Positions 18,998-26,308 of a stretch of 60,140 nt of DNA are shown here, in pieces. The position numbers and the translations under genes are program-made. The notes below the pieces were generated by a model. It saw nothing but the letters and a program-made list of their open reading frames with translations, was not told the origin of the DNA and ran no database searches. Location: positions 64,415 through 124,554 of the forward strand of contig JAIBBD010000001.1 of assembly GCA_019694855.1 (NCBI GenBank). Direction: 5' to 3'. The stretch's first letter is position 1, and every line of letters begins with the position of its first letter. The stretch is from Dehalococcoidia bacterium. GTDB lineage: Bacteria; Chloroflexota; Dehalococcoidia; UBA2979.

Positions 18998-20493
18998 GTA
19001 CCGTTGGCGTCGCGGTAAGCGTTCAGGCAGACCTCGACGACCTCGTCGATGCCGAGCATGTCGGTATCGATCACGATGGCATCAGGCGCCGCCTGATCGC
19101 GCCGGATCGCGCGCTTGCCCGTGGAATCGAGCTCGTCGCGCGTACGCGTTTCGTCCAGCACGCGCTCGAAGGTCGTGTTACGGCCCGCATCGAGCTCCTC
19201 GCCCATGCGACGGCGCGCCCGAATCTCGGTCGAAGCCTCGAGGAAGACCTTGGTACGCGCTTCGGTGAGGACTCGCGTGCCGATGTCGCGGCCTGCCATC
19301 ACGATGGGCGATCGAGAGGCGAGCCGGCGCTGGCGTTGCACGAGCTCGTCGCGCACCTCGGCGATGCGCGAGATGAGCGAGACGTTGCGTTCGATCTCGG
19401 GCTGACGCAGGCGGTCGGTTACGTCGACGCCGTCGAGCGTCGCACGAGGCCGGGAGGGGTCGGGCCACTGCAGGTCGAGGTCGAGCCCACGGACGAGCGC
19501 GGTGACGGCGGCCGCATCGTTCGGGTCGATGCCGCGCTCGAGGACGGCCAGGGTGCAGGCACGGTACATGAGCCCGGTGTCGACAAAGCCGAGGCCGAGG
19601 TGCTCGGCGAGCGCGCGGCCGACGACGCTCTTGCCCGAAGCCGTCGGTCCGTCGATGGCGATGCTGCGGGCGAGCGAATCGGTGGAGATCGGGGGCCTCT
19701 CTCTGGCAGCGGGGTCAGCGGCGAGCGGGCCTGACGATGATAGGGAGCCTCCTTCATCAGCGTCCACCTCGACGGGCATGCCGACGAGGCGGCGGAGTCC
19801 GTGCTCCTCCTGAGGCGTCAGTCGTCGCATCGCTCCGGCCCGCAGGTCGCCGAGCCGCACGTCGCCGAAGGCCACACGGCGCAGCCGACGGACCGGGGCG
19901 CCGACTGCCGCGAGCATCCGACGCACCTCTCGTTTGCGGCCTTCGCGCAGCTGCAGCTCGACCAGCGGTCGAGGGCCGTGACGAAGCACGCGGACGCGGG
20001 CCGGCGCGGTTACCCCGTCATCGAGCGGGACACCGTTGCGGAGCAGGTCGAGGCTCCTTGCATCGGGGGTCGAGGCGACCTCCGCCTCGTACGTCTTCCA
20101 CACCTCGTACCGGGGGTGCGTAAGCCGATGTGCGAGCTCGCCGTCGGTGGTCAGGAGCAGCAACCCGGAGGTGTCGATGTCAAGCCGGCCGACGTAACGC
20201 GTGCTGGCCGCCTCGGGGGGGACGAGGGTGTAGACGGTGGGCCGGCCGCGCTCGTCGGATGCGGTGACGACGTAACCCACGGGCTTGTGCAGCATCCATG
20301 TCCCGGACGGCGCGCGGACTTCGAGCGGGCGTCCGTCGACTGTGATGCGCTGGAACGCCGGGTCCGCCTGGTCACCGAGTGCGGCGCGCTTGCCGTCGAT
20401 CTCGACGCGGCCCTCGGCGATCAGGGATTCGGCGCTCCGCCGGCTGCCGTGTCCGGCTCGAGCGAGGATCTTTTGCAGGCGCTCGCGCGTCAT
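18994..20493 (-). CDS. cmk: fused RluB-type rRNA pseudouridine synthase and cytidylate kinase
   Basis: One uninterrupted frame of 499 residues encodes two enzymes. Residues 1-60 are an S4 RNA-binding domain. Residues 65-240 are an RluB/RsuA-type pseudouridine synthase with the catalytic Asp105 in GRLDIDTSGLLLLT and the GRKREVRRML block. Residues about 241-275 are an acidic, Gly/Ser-rich linker. Residues 276-499 are cytidylate kinase, which phosphorylates CMP and dCMP: P-loop GPTASGKS at 282-289, VDTGLMYRA, and GRDIGTRVL. The pseudouridine synthase half probably modifies 23S rRNA. Its start lies 2 bp after a small membrane-protein gene, and its end overlaps plsC by 4 bp. Separate rluB and cmk genes are often adjacent; here they are joined. 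Confidence 0.92.
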   Translation of the reverse strand: MTRERLQKILARAGHGSRRSAESLIAEGRVEIDGKRAALGDQADPAFQRITVDGRPLEVRAPSGTWMLHKPVGYVVTASDERGRPTVYTLVPPEAASTRYVGRLDIDTSGLLLLTTDGELAHRLTHPRYEVWKTYEAEVASTPDARSLDLLRNGVPLDDGVTAPARVRVLRHGPRPLVELQLREGRKREVRRMLAAVGAPVRRLRRVAFGDVRLGDLRAGAMRRLTPQEEHGLRRLVGMPVEVDADEGGSLSSSGPLAADPAARERPPISTDSLARSIAIDGPTASGKSVVGRALAEHLGLGFVDTGLMYRACTLAVLERGIDPNDAAAVTALVRGLDLDLQWPDPSRPRATLDGVDVTDRLRQPEIERNVSLISRIAEVRDELVQRQRRLASRSPIVMAGRDIGTRVLTEARTKVFLEASTEIRARRRMGEELDAGRNTTFERVLDETRTRDELDSTGKRAIRRDQAAPDAIVIDTDMLGIDEVVEVCLNAYRDANGT

Positions 20494-20495
20494 GT

Positions 20496-20750
20496 TCAGT
20501 CGCGGCGGAAGCGCTCGATGACGGTCACCTCGGTGACCACGGCCCGCTTCGGGGCAGGGCGCCGGATCAGCGTGTCGATCACGTGGACGGCCGCCGCCCG
20601 CAGGACGTACTCGGTGGCGAGGCCGGCCAGTGCGACACCGGCGATGCCTCCGGCGACGGGAAGTGCGCGCAGCGGTGAGGGAAGCAGCGGCCCGTCGCGA
20701 CGCAGCGGTAGCCTCGAGGTCAGCGGGACCAGGACCGGAGGGGCGGACAT
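20496..20750 (-). CDS. small single-span membrane protein upstream of the RluB-Cmk gene
   Basis: 84 residues with one hydrophobic, Ala/Gly-rich segment (about 31-60) and a basic C-terminal tail (RRPAPKRA, then IERFRRD). I recognise no family. It stops 2 bp before the RluB-Cmk start, so the two are probably translated together. The ATG at 20750 lacks a good ribosome site. A TACCAT box about 40 bases upstream on this strand could be a -10 element. It may only be a leader for the fusion gene. The frame extends further upstream but overlaps the formyltransferase gene there. Confidence 0.45.
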   Translation of the reverse strand: MSAPPVLVPLTSRLPLRRDGPLLPSPLRALPVAGGIAGVALAGLATEYVLRAAAVHVIDTLIRRPAPKRAVVTEVTVIERFRRD

Positions 20751-20850
20751 GTGGGGCCTGTCGAGTTCATGCGGGCGACACTGGCACGATGGTACCGTAC
20801 TCAGCCAGCAGCGACCTCGGTGACCCGAGTATCGGGTTCCGCACGCCCGA

Positions 20851-21693
20851 TCAGCGCGGGATCCCGGGAGCGTCAGCGCTGCTGGCGACGATGGCTTCCA
20901 CCTCCGCCGTAAGGTCCGCTGCCGCGGCCGGCTGCCCGGCCGAATCGAATACCTGCCCGTCACGCACGACGAGACGTCCGTCCGCGAACGCCTGGAGGGT
21001 GGCCACCAGGAGCGGCGACTCACGCGCGACGCCGGCGGCTCGGATCGCGGCGAAGAGCGGACTTGCCTCGATCGCGCCATCGTCCTGCAGCGTGTTATCG
21101 CCCAGCGCGTCCCATGCTGCGTCGAAGGCGGGGCCGTGAATCGGGTAGCGACAGTAGGCGGCCACGGGGCCCGCATCCACCGCCGGTATGGCCAGGTGGA
21201 GCATCACTCCGCTCTCGGCAGCGCCGGTGCGAATCAGGCTGCGGATCACCTCGCGCCAGGTGCCAATAGGCCCCTCGGGGAGGGCGGGGTGCAGGTTCAG
21301 CAGCGGGTGGGACCTGGAGAACTCGCGCTCGAAGATGAGCATGTAGCCGGCGAGCACGCCGAGGTCGAACGGGAATCCCTCGAGCGCGCGGTCGACATCG
21401 TGGTCGTAGTCCCGGCGCCAGGCGGGCAGTGGCTCGCCGGAGCGGGAGCGTTCGCCACCGACGCGACGGCGGTACGCGACCGACGACATCGTCACGAGCG
21501 GGATCTTCAGTGACTCGACCCGATCGAGGAACTCGTCCGTCACCTCATCCTCGCCGCGGTCGCGGTTACAGAAGACAACCGCGAACTCGACTCCGGAGAG
21601 CAGCCCGGAGGCGCGAGCCGCGACGACCGCCTCGAACATCGCCCGCGAGCCCGGGCCGCGGGCGGTCGTGAACCAGCCGAGCCGAAGCGTCAC
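20851..21693 (-). CDS. formyltransferase-family protein, PurN-like
   Basis: 280 residues related to phosphoribosylglycinamide formyltransferase, which adds a formyl group to GAR in purine synthesis. The core motif NLHPALPEGPIGTW aligns with the PurN N-x-HPSLLP block (catalytic Asn and His), and VDAGPV aligns with the catalytic Asp region. The N-terminal loop is GPGSRAMF rather than the usual GSN, and the region after HPAL is altered. Substrate specificity is therefore uncertain. The C-terminal 60 residues are an extension. The GTG start overlaps the xseB stop (GTGA). No other purine gene is nearby. Confidence 0.7.
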   Translation of the reverse strand: MTLRLGWFTTARGPGSRAMFEAVVAARASGLLSGVEFAVVFCNRDRGEDEVTDEFLDRVESLKIPLVTMSSVAYRRRVGGERSRSGEPLPAWRRDYDHDVDRALEGFPFDLGVLAGYMLIFEREFSRSHPLLNLHPALPEGPIGTWREVIRSLIRTGAAESGVMLHLAIPAVDAGPVAAYCRYPIHGPAFDAAWDALGDNTLQDDGAIEASPLFAAIRAAGVARESPLLVATLQAFADGRLVVRDGQVFDSAGQPAAAADLTAEVEAIVASSADAPGIPR

Positions 21694-21911
21694 CGATCGA
21701 ATCCGTTGTCGTAGGTCTCGCGCAGCACCTGCACACGCTGCTCGACGTCGGCGAGCAGAGCCTGGCATCGATGCGCGAGGCTCATCCCTTCCTCGTAGAG
21801 CGCGATGGACTGCTCGAGCGTGAGGTTGCCGGCCTCGAGGGCCGTTGTCACCTCCTCGAGCCGCGCATACAGCGCCTCGAAGCTGACTCCGGATTCCTGG
21901 CCGGTCGTCAC
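21690..21911 (-). CDS. xseB: exodeoxyribonuclease VII small subunit
   Basis: 73-residue helical protein that pairs with XseA to form exonuclease VII. The family core is clear: SFEALYARLEEVTTALEAGN followed by LTLEQSIALYEEGMSL. Several copies wrap each XseA in the known enzyme. Its start overlaps the xseA stop by 4 bp and its stop overlaps the formyltransferase-like start, so all three are coupled. Confidence 0.93.
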   Translation of the reverse strand: MTTGQESGVSFEALYARLEEVTTALEAGNLTLEQSIALYEEGMSLAHRCQALLADVEQRVQVLRETYDNGFDR

Positions 21912-23101
21912 GCTGCCCCCTCGATCCGCGCACCACGCACCCCGTCGTGCCAGCGAACCGAGACGGCAGCACCGGGCGCCGTTTCGGCCGCCGACGCGAT
22001 CGGCCGGCCGTCGGGGTCCGTGACGAGGACGAAGCCCCGGGCGAGCGTAGCGAGCGGAGACATGGACGAAAGCAGCGCGACCTGCCGCTCGACGGTCTGG
22101 CCGGCGTGGCGTGATCGGGCGGTGACTGCGGCGGTGGCGCGGTCGGCGGCAATGCCGACTCCTCTCCGCAGGGCGTCGATATCTGGAGCGCCGCGCTCCA
22201 GCGCGAGGCCTGCGAGGTCGAGCCGCTCCCGTGCCGCGGCCATCGTGCGGAGAAGTTGCACCTCGGCGTGCCGCTGCAGGGTATCGACACGATGCACCAC
22301 CGCGAACCGGTCGGGCGCCACGAGTTCAGCGGCGGCTGAGGGCGTGGGCGCGCGCACGTCCGCCACGAGATCGGCGAGGGTTACGTCGGTCTCGTGGCCG
22401 ACAGCGGAAACGACAGGCACCGGGCTGCCGAAGATCGCCCGGATCACCGGCTCCTCGTTGAAGGCCCAGAGGTCCTCGGCCGACCCGCCGCCCCGCGCGA
22501 CGATGACCACATCGAGGTCGTCGACACGAGTGAGGGCTCGGATCGCCTCGGCAATCGCCGGGGCGGCGTCTGCACCCTGCACGGGCGCGGGCTGGAGCAC
22601 GATCTCGGCCAGGGGCCAGCGACGGCCGAGCACGTCGCGAATGTCGTGGAACACGGCGCCAGTCGGGGAAGTCACTACGCCCACGCGCCGAGGGAACCGC
22701 GGGAGGGCTCGCTTGCGCTCGGACGCAAACAGCCCCTCTTCCTCGAAGCGGGCCCGGCGACGCTCGAACTCCGCGGCCAGCGCGCCGGTGCCCTCCGGCT
22801 GGACGAAGTCGACCACAAACGACAGGTCTCCGCGCTGCTCGTACAGCGAGAGCGACCCGTACACGATCAGCGAGGCGCCCTCGTGCAGCCGGTCGCGTTG
22901 CCCCACGTTACGATTGCGGAAGAACGCGCAGCGCAGGGCGCCTCGGCCATCTTTCAGCGTGAAGTAGATGTGGCCTGAGGAGGCGAGGGAGAGGTTGGAC
23001 ACCTCGCCCGACACCCAGACCTCGGTCAGGTGACGGTTGGTCTCCAGCAGCTCGCGCAGATACCGCGTGACCTGGTGGACCGGATACACCTCGGGAGCCA
23101 T
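21908..23101 (-). CDS. xseA: exodeoxyribonuclease VII large subunit
   Basis: Catalytic subunit of exonuclease VII, which degrades single-stranded DNA to oligonucleotides. 397 residues, slightly short for the family. An N-terminal OB fold (residues about 8-105) contains VWVSGEVSNLSLASSGHIYF. The catalytic domain has PRRVGVVTSPTGAVFHD, VIVARGGGSAEDLWAFN and SAVGHETDVTLADLVADVRAPTPSAAAE in pieces. A coiled C-terminal region and a small sheet (GFVLVTDPDG) follow. The gene sits 12 bp after efp and is coupled to xseB. Confidence 0.95.
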   Translation of the reverse strand: MAPEVYPVHQVTRYLRELLETNRHLTEVWVSGEVSNLSLASSGHIYFTLKDGRGALRCAFFRNRNVGQRDRLHEGASLIVYGSLSLYEQRGDLSFVVDFVQPEGTGALAAEFERRRARFEEEGLFASERKRALPRFPRRVGVVTSPTGAVFHDIRDVLGRRWPLAEIVLQPAPVQGADAAPAIAEAIRALTRVDDLDVVIVARGGGSAEDLWAFNEEPVIRAIFGSPVPVVSAVGHETDVTLADLVADVRAPTPSAAAELVAPDRFAVVHRVDTLQRHAEVQLLRTMAAARERLDLAGLALERGAPDIDALRRGVGIAADRATAAVTARSRHAGQTVERQVALLSSMSPLATLARGFVLVTDPDGRPIASAAETAPGAAVSVRWHDGVRGARIEGAA

Positions 23102-23113
23102 GGCGCGGGCCGG

Positions 23114-23677
23114 CTACGCGTTCGAGACGCGCTCGATGTAGTTGCCTTCGCTCGTGCCGACCTTGATCGTGTCGCCCTCATTGATGAACAGCGGCACGTT
23201 CACGACGAGACCCGTTTCGAGGGTCGCCGGCTTTGTTGCGCCGGTCGCGGTGTCGCCCTTCACTCCCGGGTCGGAACGGACGATCTTGAGCTGCACCGCC
23301 GGGGGCAGCTCGATGCCGAGTGCCTCCTCGCCGTAGGCGAGGACCTGAACGACGTCGCCCTCCTTGAGGTAGGAGAGCGCGTTGCCGGCGATGCTCGCGG
23401 GTACCGCGATCTGGTCGAAGGTCTGGGTGTTCATGAACGTGAGGCCGCTCGCGTCCGAGTAGAGGAACTGCATATCGCGCCGCTCCACGCGGGCCGCCGC
23501 CAGCTTCTCGCCCGCGTTGAACGTCCGCTCGATGATGTGGCCACCGCGCAGGTCGCGCATCTTCACCCGGTATACGGCGGACTTCTTCGTCTTGACGTGC
23601 TGCACCTCTACGACCTGGTAGAGGTTGCCATCGACCTCGACGGAAACGCCGCGCTTGATTTCGCCAGTGCTGATCAC
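23114..23677 (-). CDS. efp: elongation factor P
   Basis: Relieves ribosome stalling at polyproline. The 187 residues form three beta-barrel domains (KOW-like 1-65, OB 66-127, C-terminal OB 128-187, ending GNYIERVSNA as expected for GxYxxR). The GTG start has GGGAG 7 bases upstream. The tip loop of domain I reads HVKTKKSA instead of the usual HVKPGKGG. A lysine (Lys32) still occupies the modified position, but the Pro-Gly before it is Thr-Lys. No EpmA or other modification enzyme is visible nearby. It lies 59 bp after pepP. Confidence 0.93.
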   Translation of the reverse strand: MISTGEIKRGVSVEVDGNLYQVVEVQHVKTKKSAVYRVKMRDLRGGHIIERTFNAGEKLAAARVERRDMQFLYSDASGLTFMNTQTFDQIAVPASIAGNALSYLKEGDVVQVLAYGEEALGIELPPAVQLKIVRSDPGVKGDTATGATKPATLETGLVVNVPLFINEGDTIKVGTSEGNYIERVSNA

Positions 23678-23736
23678 CGGTGACTCCCTACTGTGACTCG
23701 TGCGTGACGGGCAGGGCTTGCCGCGTCCTTCGGACT

Positions 23737-24822
23737 CTAATTCAACTTCGCAGCCGTGGAGAGCCTGCGCAAGCGCCCGTTCTCCATGACGCACTGATCT
23801 TCGATGCGGATGCCACCCCATCCGGGGAGATAGATACCGGGCTCCACAGTGACGACCTGCCCATCGACGAGGATGTCCGAGGAGCGCGGCCCCAGGCGCG
23901 GCGCCTCGTGGATGTCGAGTCCGACGCCGTGGCCCAGCCCATGGCCGAAGTAGTCAGCGTAACCCGCCTGCGCGATCACGGTCGCCGCGATCTGGTGCGC
24001 CTGCTCGCCGGTCATGCCTGCCTCGATGCGCTCTTCCGCCATTTCCTGCGCTGTCAGCACGATGTCGTAGATCTCGCGAAAGCGGGCGTCAGTCTCACCG
24101 AGGAAGATCGTGCGGGTGAGGTCGGAGCAATACCCGTCCACGATCACGCCGAGGTCCATCACGACCCCGGCATCCGGCTCGAGCGGCACATCGCGCGGGT
24201 AGGCGTGCGGAAGGGCGCCCCACGGGCCGGTGGCGATAATCGTCGGGAACGAGAGGTCGGCGGCGCCGTGCTCCATGGCAAACCGCTGCACTTCCCATGC
24301 GAGTCCACGTTCGGTCATGCCGGGGTGCGCGAGGCTCGCCGCGTGCGTAAACGCCGCATCGCCGAGAAGGACGGCCTGGGTGAGTGAGTCCACTTCCTCG
24401 GGCTCTTTCACCGCCCGGAGTGCCTCGATCGCGCCCGGCGCCGGCACGAAGGCCGGCCGGTCGGCGTCCGGCAAGGCGGCCAAGACGGTCTTCCACTCCT
24501 CGAAGTTGGCGTAGGTGAGGCCGCCTGGCTCGAATCCGACGCGCTGGCCTCCGAGGCCGGCGAGGAGGGCGGGCGCCCACTCTGCCATTGGCCCATTGGC
24601 GGGCACGAGGCTGAAGGCGGCCGCCTGGGCCGCCACCTGTTCGTAGTATCGGGCGTCGGTCGCGAAGAGCGCCTGCGAGCGGCTCACGAGGAGCGTGCCC
24701 GCCGTGCCCGTGAACCCGGAGATCCAGCGGCGGTTCGACGGGGTCGCGATCAGCAAGGCGTCGATGCCCAGCGCGTCGAAGCGCGCGCGTAGCCGGTCGA
24801 GGCGGGCGAGCTGATTGGTCAT
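23737..24822 (-). CDS. pepP: M24B Xaa-Pro aminopeptidase
   Basis: Dinuclear metal peptidase that removes an N-terminal residue before proline. 361 residues: a creatinase-type N-terminal domain (1-130, with [11 protein letters not shown]) and a pita-bread catalytic domain. Metal ligands appear in [18 protein letters not shown] (two Asp), [14 protein letters not shown] (His), VEPGIYLPG (Glu) and GGIRIEDQ (Glu). The start ATG overlaps the aroQ stop (ATGA). The aroQ-pepP-efp order is widely conserved in Gram-positive bacteria and supports both start and identity. Confidence 0.93.
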   Translation of the reverse strand: MTNQLARLDRLRARFDALGIDALLIATPSNRRWISGFTGTAGTLLVSRSQALFATDARYYEQVAAQAAAFSLVPANGPMAEWAPALLAGLGGQRVGFEPGGLTYANFEEWKTVLAALPDADRPAFVPAPGAIEALRAVKEPEEVDSLTQAVLLGDAAFTHAASLAHPGMTERGLAWEVQRFAMEHGAADLSFPTIIATGPWGALPHAYPRDVPLEPDAGVVMDLGVIVDGYCSDLTRTIFLGETDARFREIYDIVLTAQEMAEERIEAGMTGEQAHQIAATVIAQAGYADYFGHGLGHGVGLDIHEAPRLGPRSSDILVDGQVVTVEPGIYLPGWGGIRIEDQCVMENGRLRRLSTAAKLN

Positions 24823-25262
24823 CCCAGCGCTTCCCTCGAGAGGCGGTCGTACAGCAGGTCCAACGCGGCGAGGTAGCCCCGGTAGCCGAAGCCGACGACC
24901 TGTCCCCACACGACGGGCGAGAGGTAGGAGTGATGGCGAAACGCCTCGCGCGCGTGGACGTTTGAGAGGTGCACCTCTACTGCAGGGACGCCCACCGAGG
25001 AGATGGCGTCGGCGATGGCGAGCGAGGTGTGGGTCAACGCACCGGCGTTGATGATGAAGCCGTCCCAGTCGCGGTGTTCCTGGATCGCATCGACGAGCAC
25101 TCCCTCGTGGTTCGATTGCAGGAAGTCGACCTCGATCCCGTGTTCCTCCGCCCGGTTGCGGATGAGCACCTCGATATCCGCGAGGGTCTGAAGGCCGTAG
25201 ATCTCAGGTTCCCGTCGCCCGAGAAGGTTCAGATTCGGTCCGTTCAGGACGAGGATCCGCAT
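24819..25262 (-). CDS. aroQ: type II 3-dehydroquinate dehydratase
   Basis: Third step of the shikimate pathway: 3-dehydroquinate to 3-dehydroshikimate. The 147-residue length is exactly that of the dodecameric type II enzyme. Motifs: [16 protein letters not shown] with the catalytic Tyr, [28 protein letters not shown], and [17 protein letters not shown] with the catalytic His. It starts 8 bp after the Xer recombinase gene. Confidence 0.96.
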   Translation of the reverse strand: MRILVLNGPNLNLLGRREPEIYGLQTLADIEVLIRNRAEEHGIEVDFLQSNHEGVLVDAIQEHRDWDGFIINAGALTHTSLAIADAISSVGVPAVEVHLSNVHAREAFRHHSYLSPVVWGQVVGFGYRGYLAALDLLYDRLSREALG

Positions 25263-25270
25263 TGCTCTTC

Positions 25271-26302
25271 TTATTCTTCCGTTCGTGACGTCGCGTCAGC
25301 CGATCCTACCGCGCCGTCGTCCCCCCGCGCTCTCTCGGCGTCACGCGCCTGTCGGAGCGCCGAGGAGACGAGCTGCGCTTTCCGCTGTGGCGTGACGGCC
25401 GTGTAGATCTGCGTCGTGTCGGCGCTCGCGTGTCCGAGCAGCGCCTGCACGATACGGAGATCGGCGTCGCCCTCGATCATGTGGGTCGCAAACGTGTGGC
25501 GCAGCAGGTGAGGGTGCACCCGCTGAGGGATGGCTGCCTGGGTGCCGTATCTCCGCACGAGCGCTTGCACGGAGCGAACGGCGAGCCGCCGCCCCTCGCG
25601 GCCGATGAACAGGGCGGGCTGTGCTCCGGTGACGAGGTGTGGCCGCCCGCGTTCGAGGTAGGCCGTGAGCGCTGCGTGCGCTGGCTCACCGAACAGGCAG
25701 ATGCGCGTCTTCGCACCCTTGCCGGTGACACGGACCTGGCGGTTCGTGAGATCGAGGTCGAGGAGGTCGACGCCCGCGGCCTCGCTGACCCGCAGACCTG
25801 CACCGTACAGCAACTCGAGCAGGGCCCGGTCACGCAGACCCCGCGCCGTGTCGGCGGGCGGCGCCTCGACCAGAGATATCGCCTCCTCGGCGGTCAGGAA
25901 CTGCGGCAGGCGCCGGGGCGCCGCTGGCGTGCGCAGGCGGAGAATGGAGTCCCCGGGCCGCGCCGACGGCAGCAGCGCCTCGCGGTCGAGCCACGTGTAG
26001 AAGGCGCGAATGGTCGTCGCCCGCCGGCGGAGCGAGGCCTGCGCGAGTCCCGTGTCACGTGCGTGCGCGAGGTAGGCCCGCGCGTCGTCTCGTCCGGCCG
26101 TTTCCACCTCGATGCCGCGCGCGGCCAGGAACTCAATGAAGGGCTCAATGTCCTGCCGGTAATTCCGCACAGTGAATCGCGAGCGGCCCAGCAGGCCGCT
26201 CAGGACCGCCAGATACCGATCGAGGAGCGCGTCGCCGTGTTCGCGCACGGCGCGACGCGCGGCGACCTCCGCTGGCTGAGGAGCTGTCGTCTGCCGCGTC
26301 AT
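25271..26302 (-). CDS. XerC/XerD-type tyrosine recombinase
   Basis: Site-specific recombinase that most likely resolves chromosome dimers. The 343 residues hold a SAM-like core-binding domain (about 25-115) and a catalytic domain with the full set: Arg in [11 protein letters not shown], Lys in [20 protein letters not shown] (His and Arg), [13 protein letters not shown] (His and the nucleophile Tyr). Position right after topA, as in the Firmicutes dprA-topA-xerC run, argues for a housekeeping Xer enzyme rather than a phage integrase. The basic/acidic tail after the Tyr is longer than usual. XerC versus XerD cannot be settled here. Confidence 0.9.
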   Translation of the reverse strand: MTRQTTAPQPAEVAARRAVREHGDALLDRYLAVLSGLLGRSRFTVRNYRQDIEPFIEFLAARGIEVETAGRDDARAYLAHARDTGLAQASLRRRATTIRAFYTWLDREALLPSARPGDSILRLRTPAAPRRLPQFLTAEEAISLVEAPPADTARGLRDRALLELLYGAGLRVSEAAGVDLLDLDLTNRQVRVTGKGAKTRICLFGEPAHAALTAYLERGRPHLVTGAQPALFIGREGRRLAVRSVQALVRRYGTQAAIPQRVHPHLLRHTFATHMIEGDADLRIVQALLGHASADTTQIYTAVTPQRKAQLVSSALRQARDAERARGDDGAVGSADATSRTEE

Positions 26303-26308
26303 CGCGCG

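Noticed and set aside
25271-26302. Tyrosine recombinase as a mark of a prophage or integrative element
   Set aside because: It sits in the conserved dprA-topA-xer order, no att repeats or phage genes are nearby, and composition matches its neighbours.
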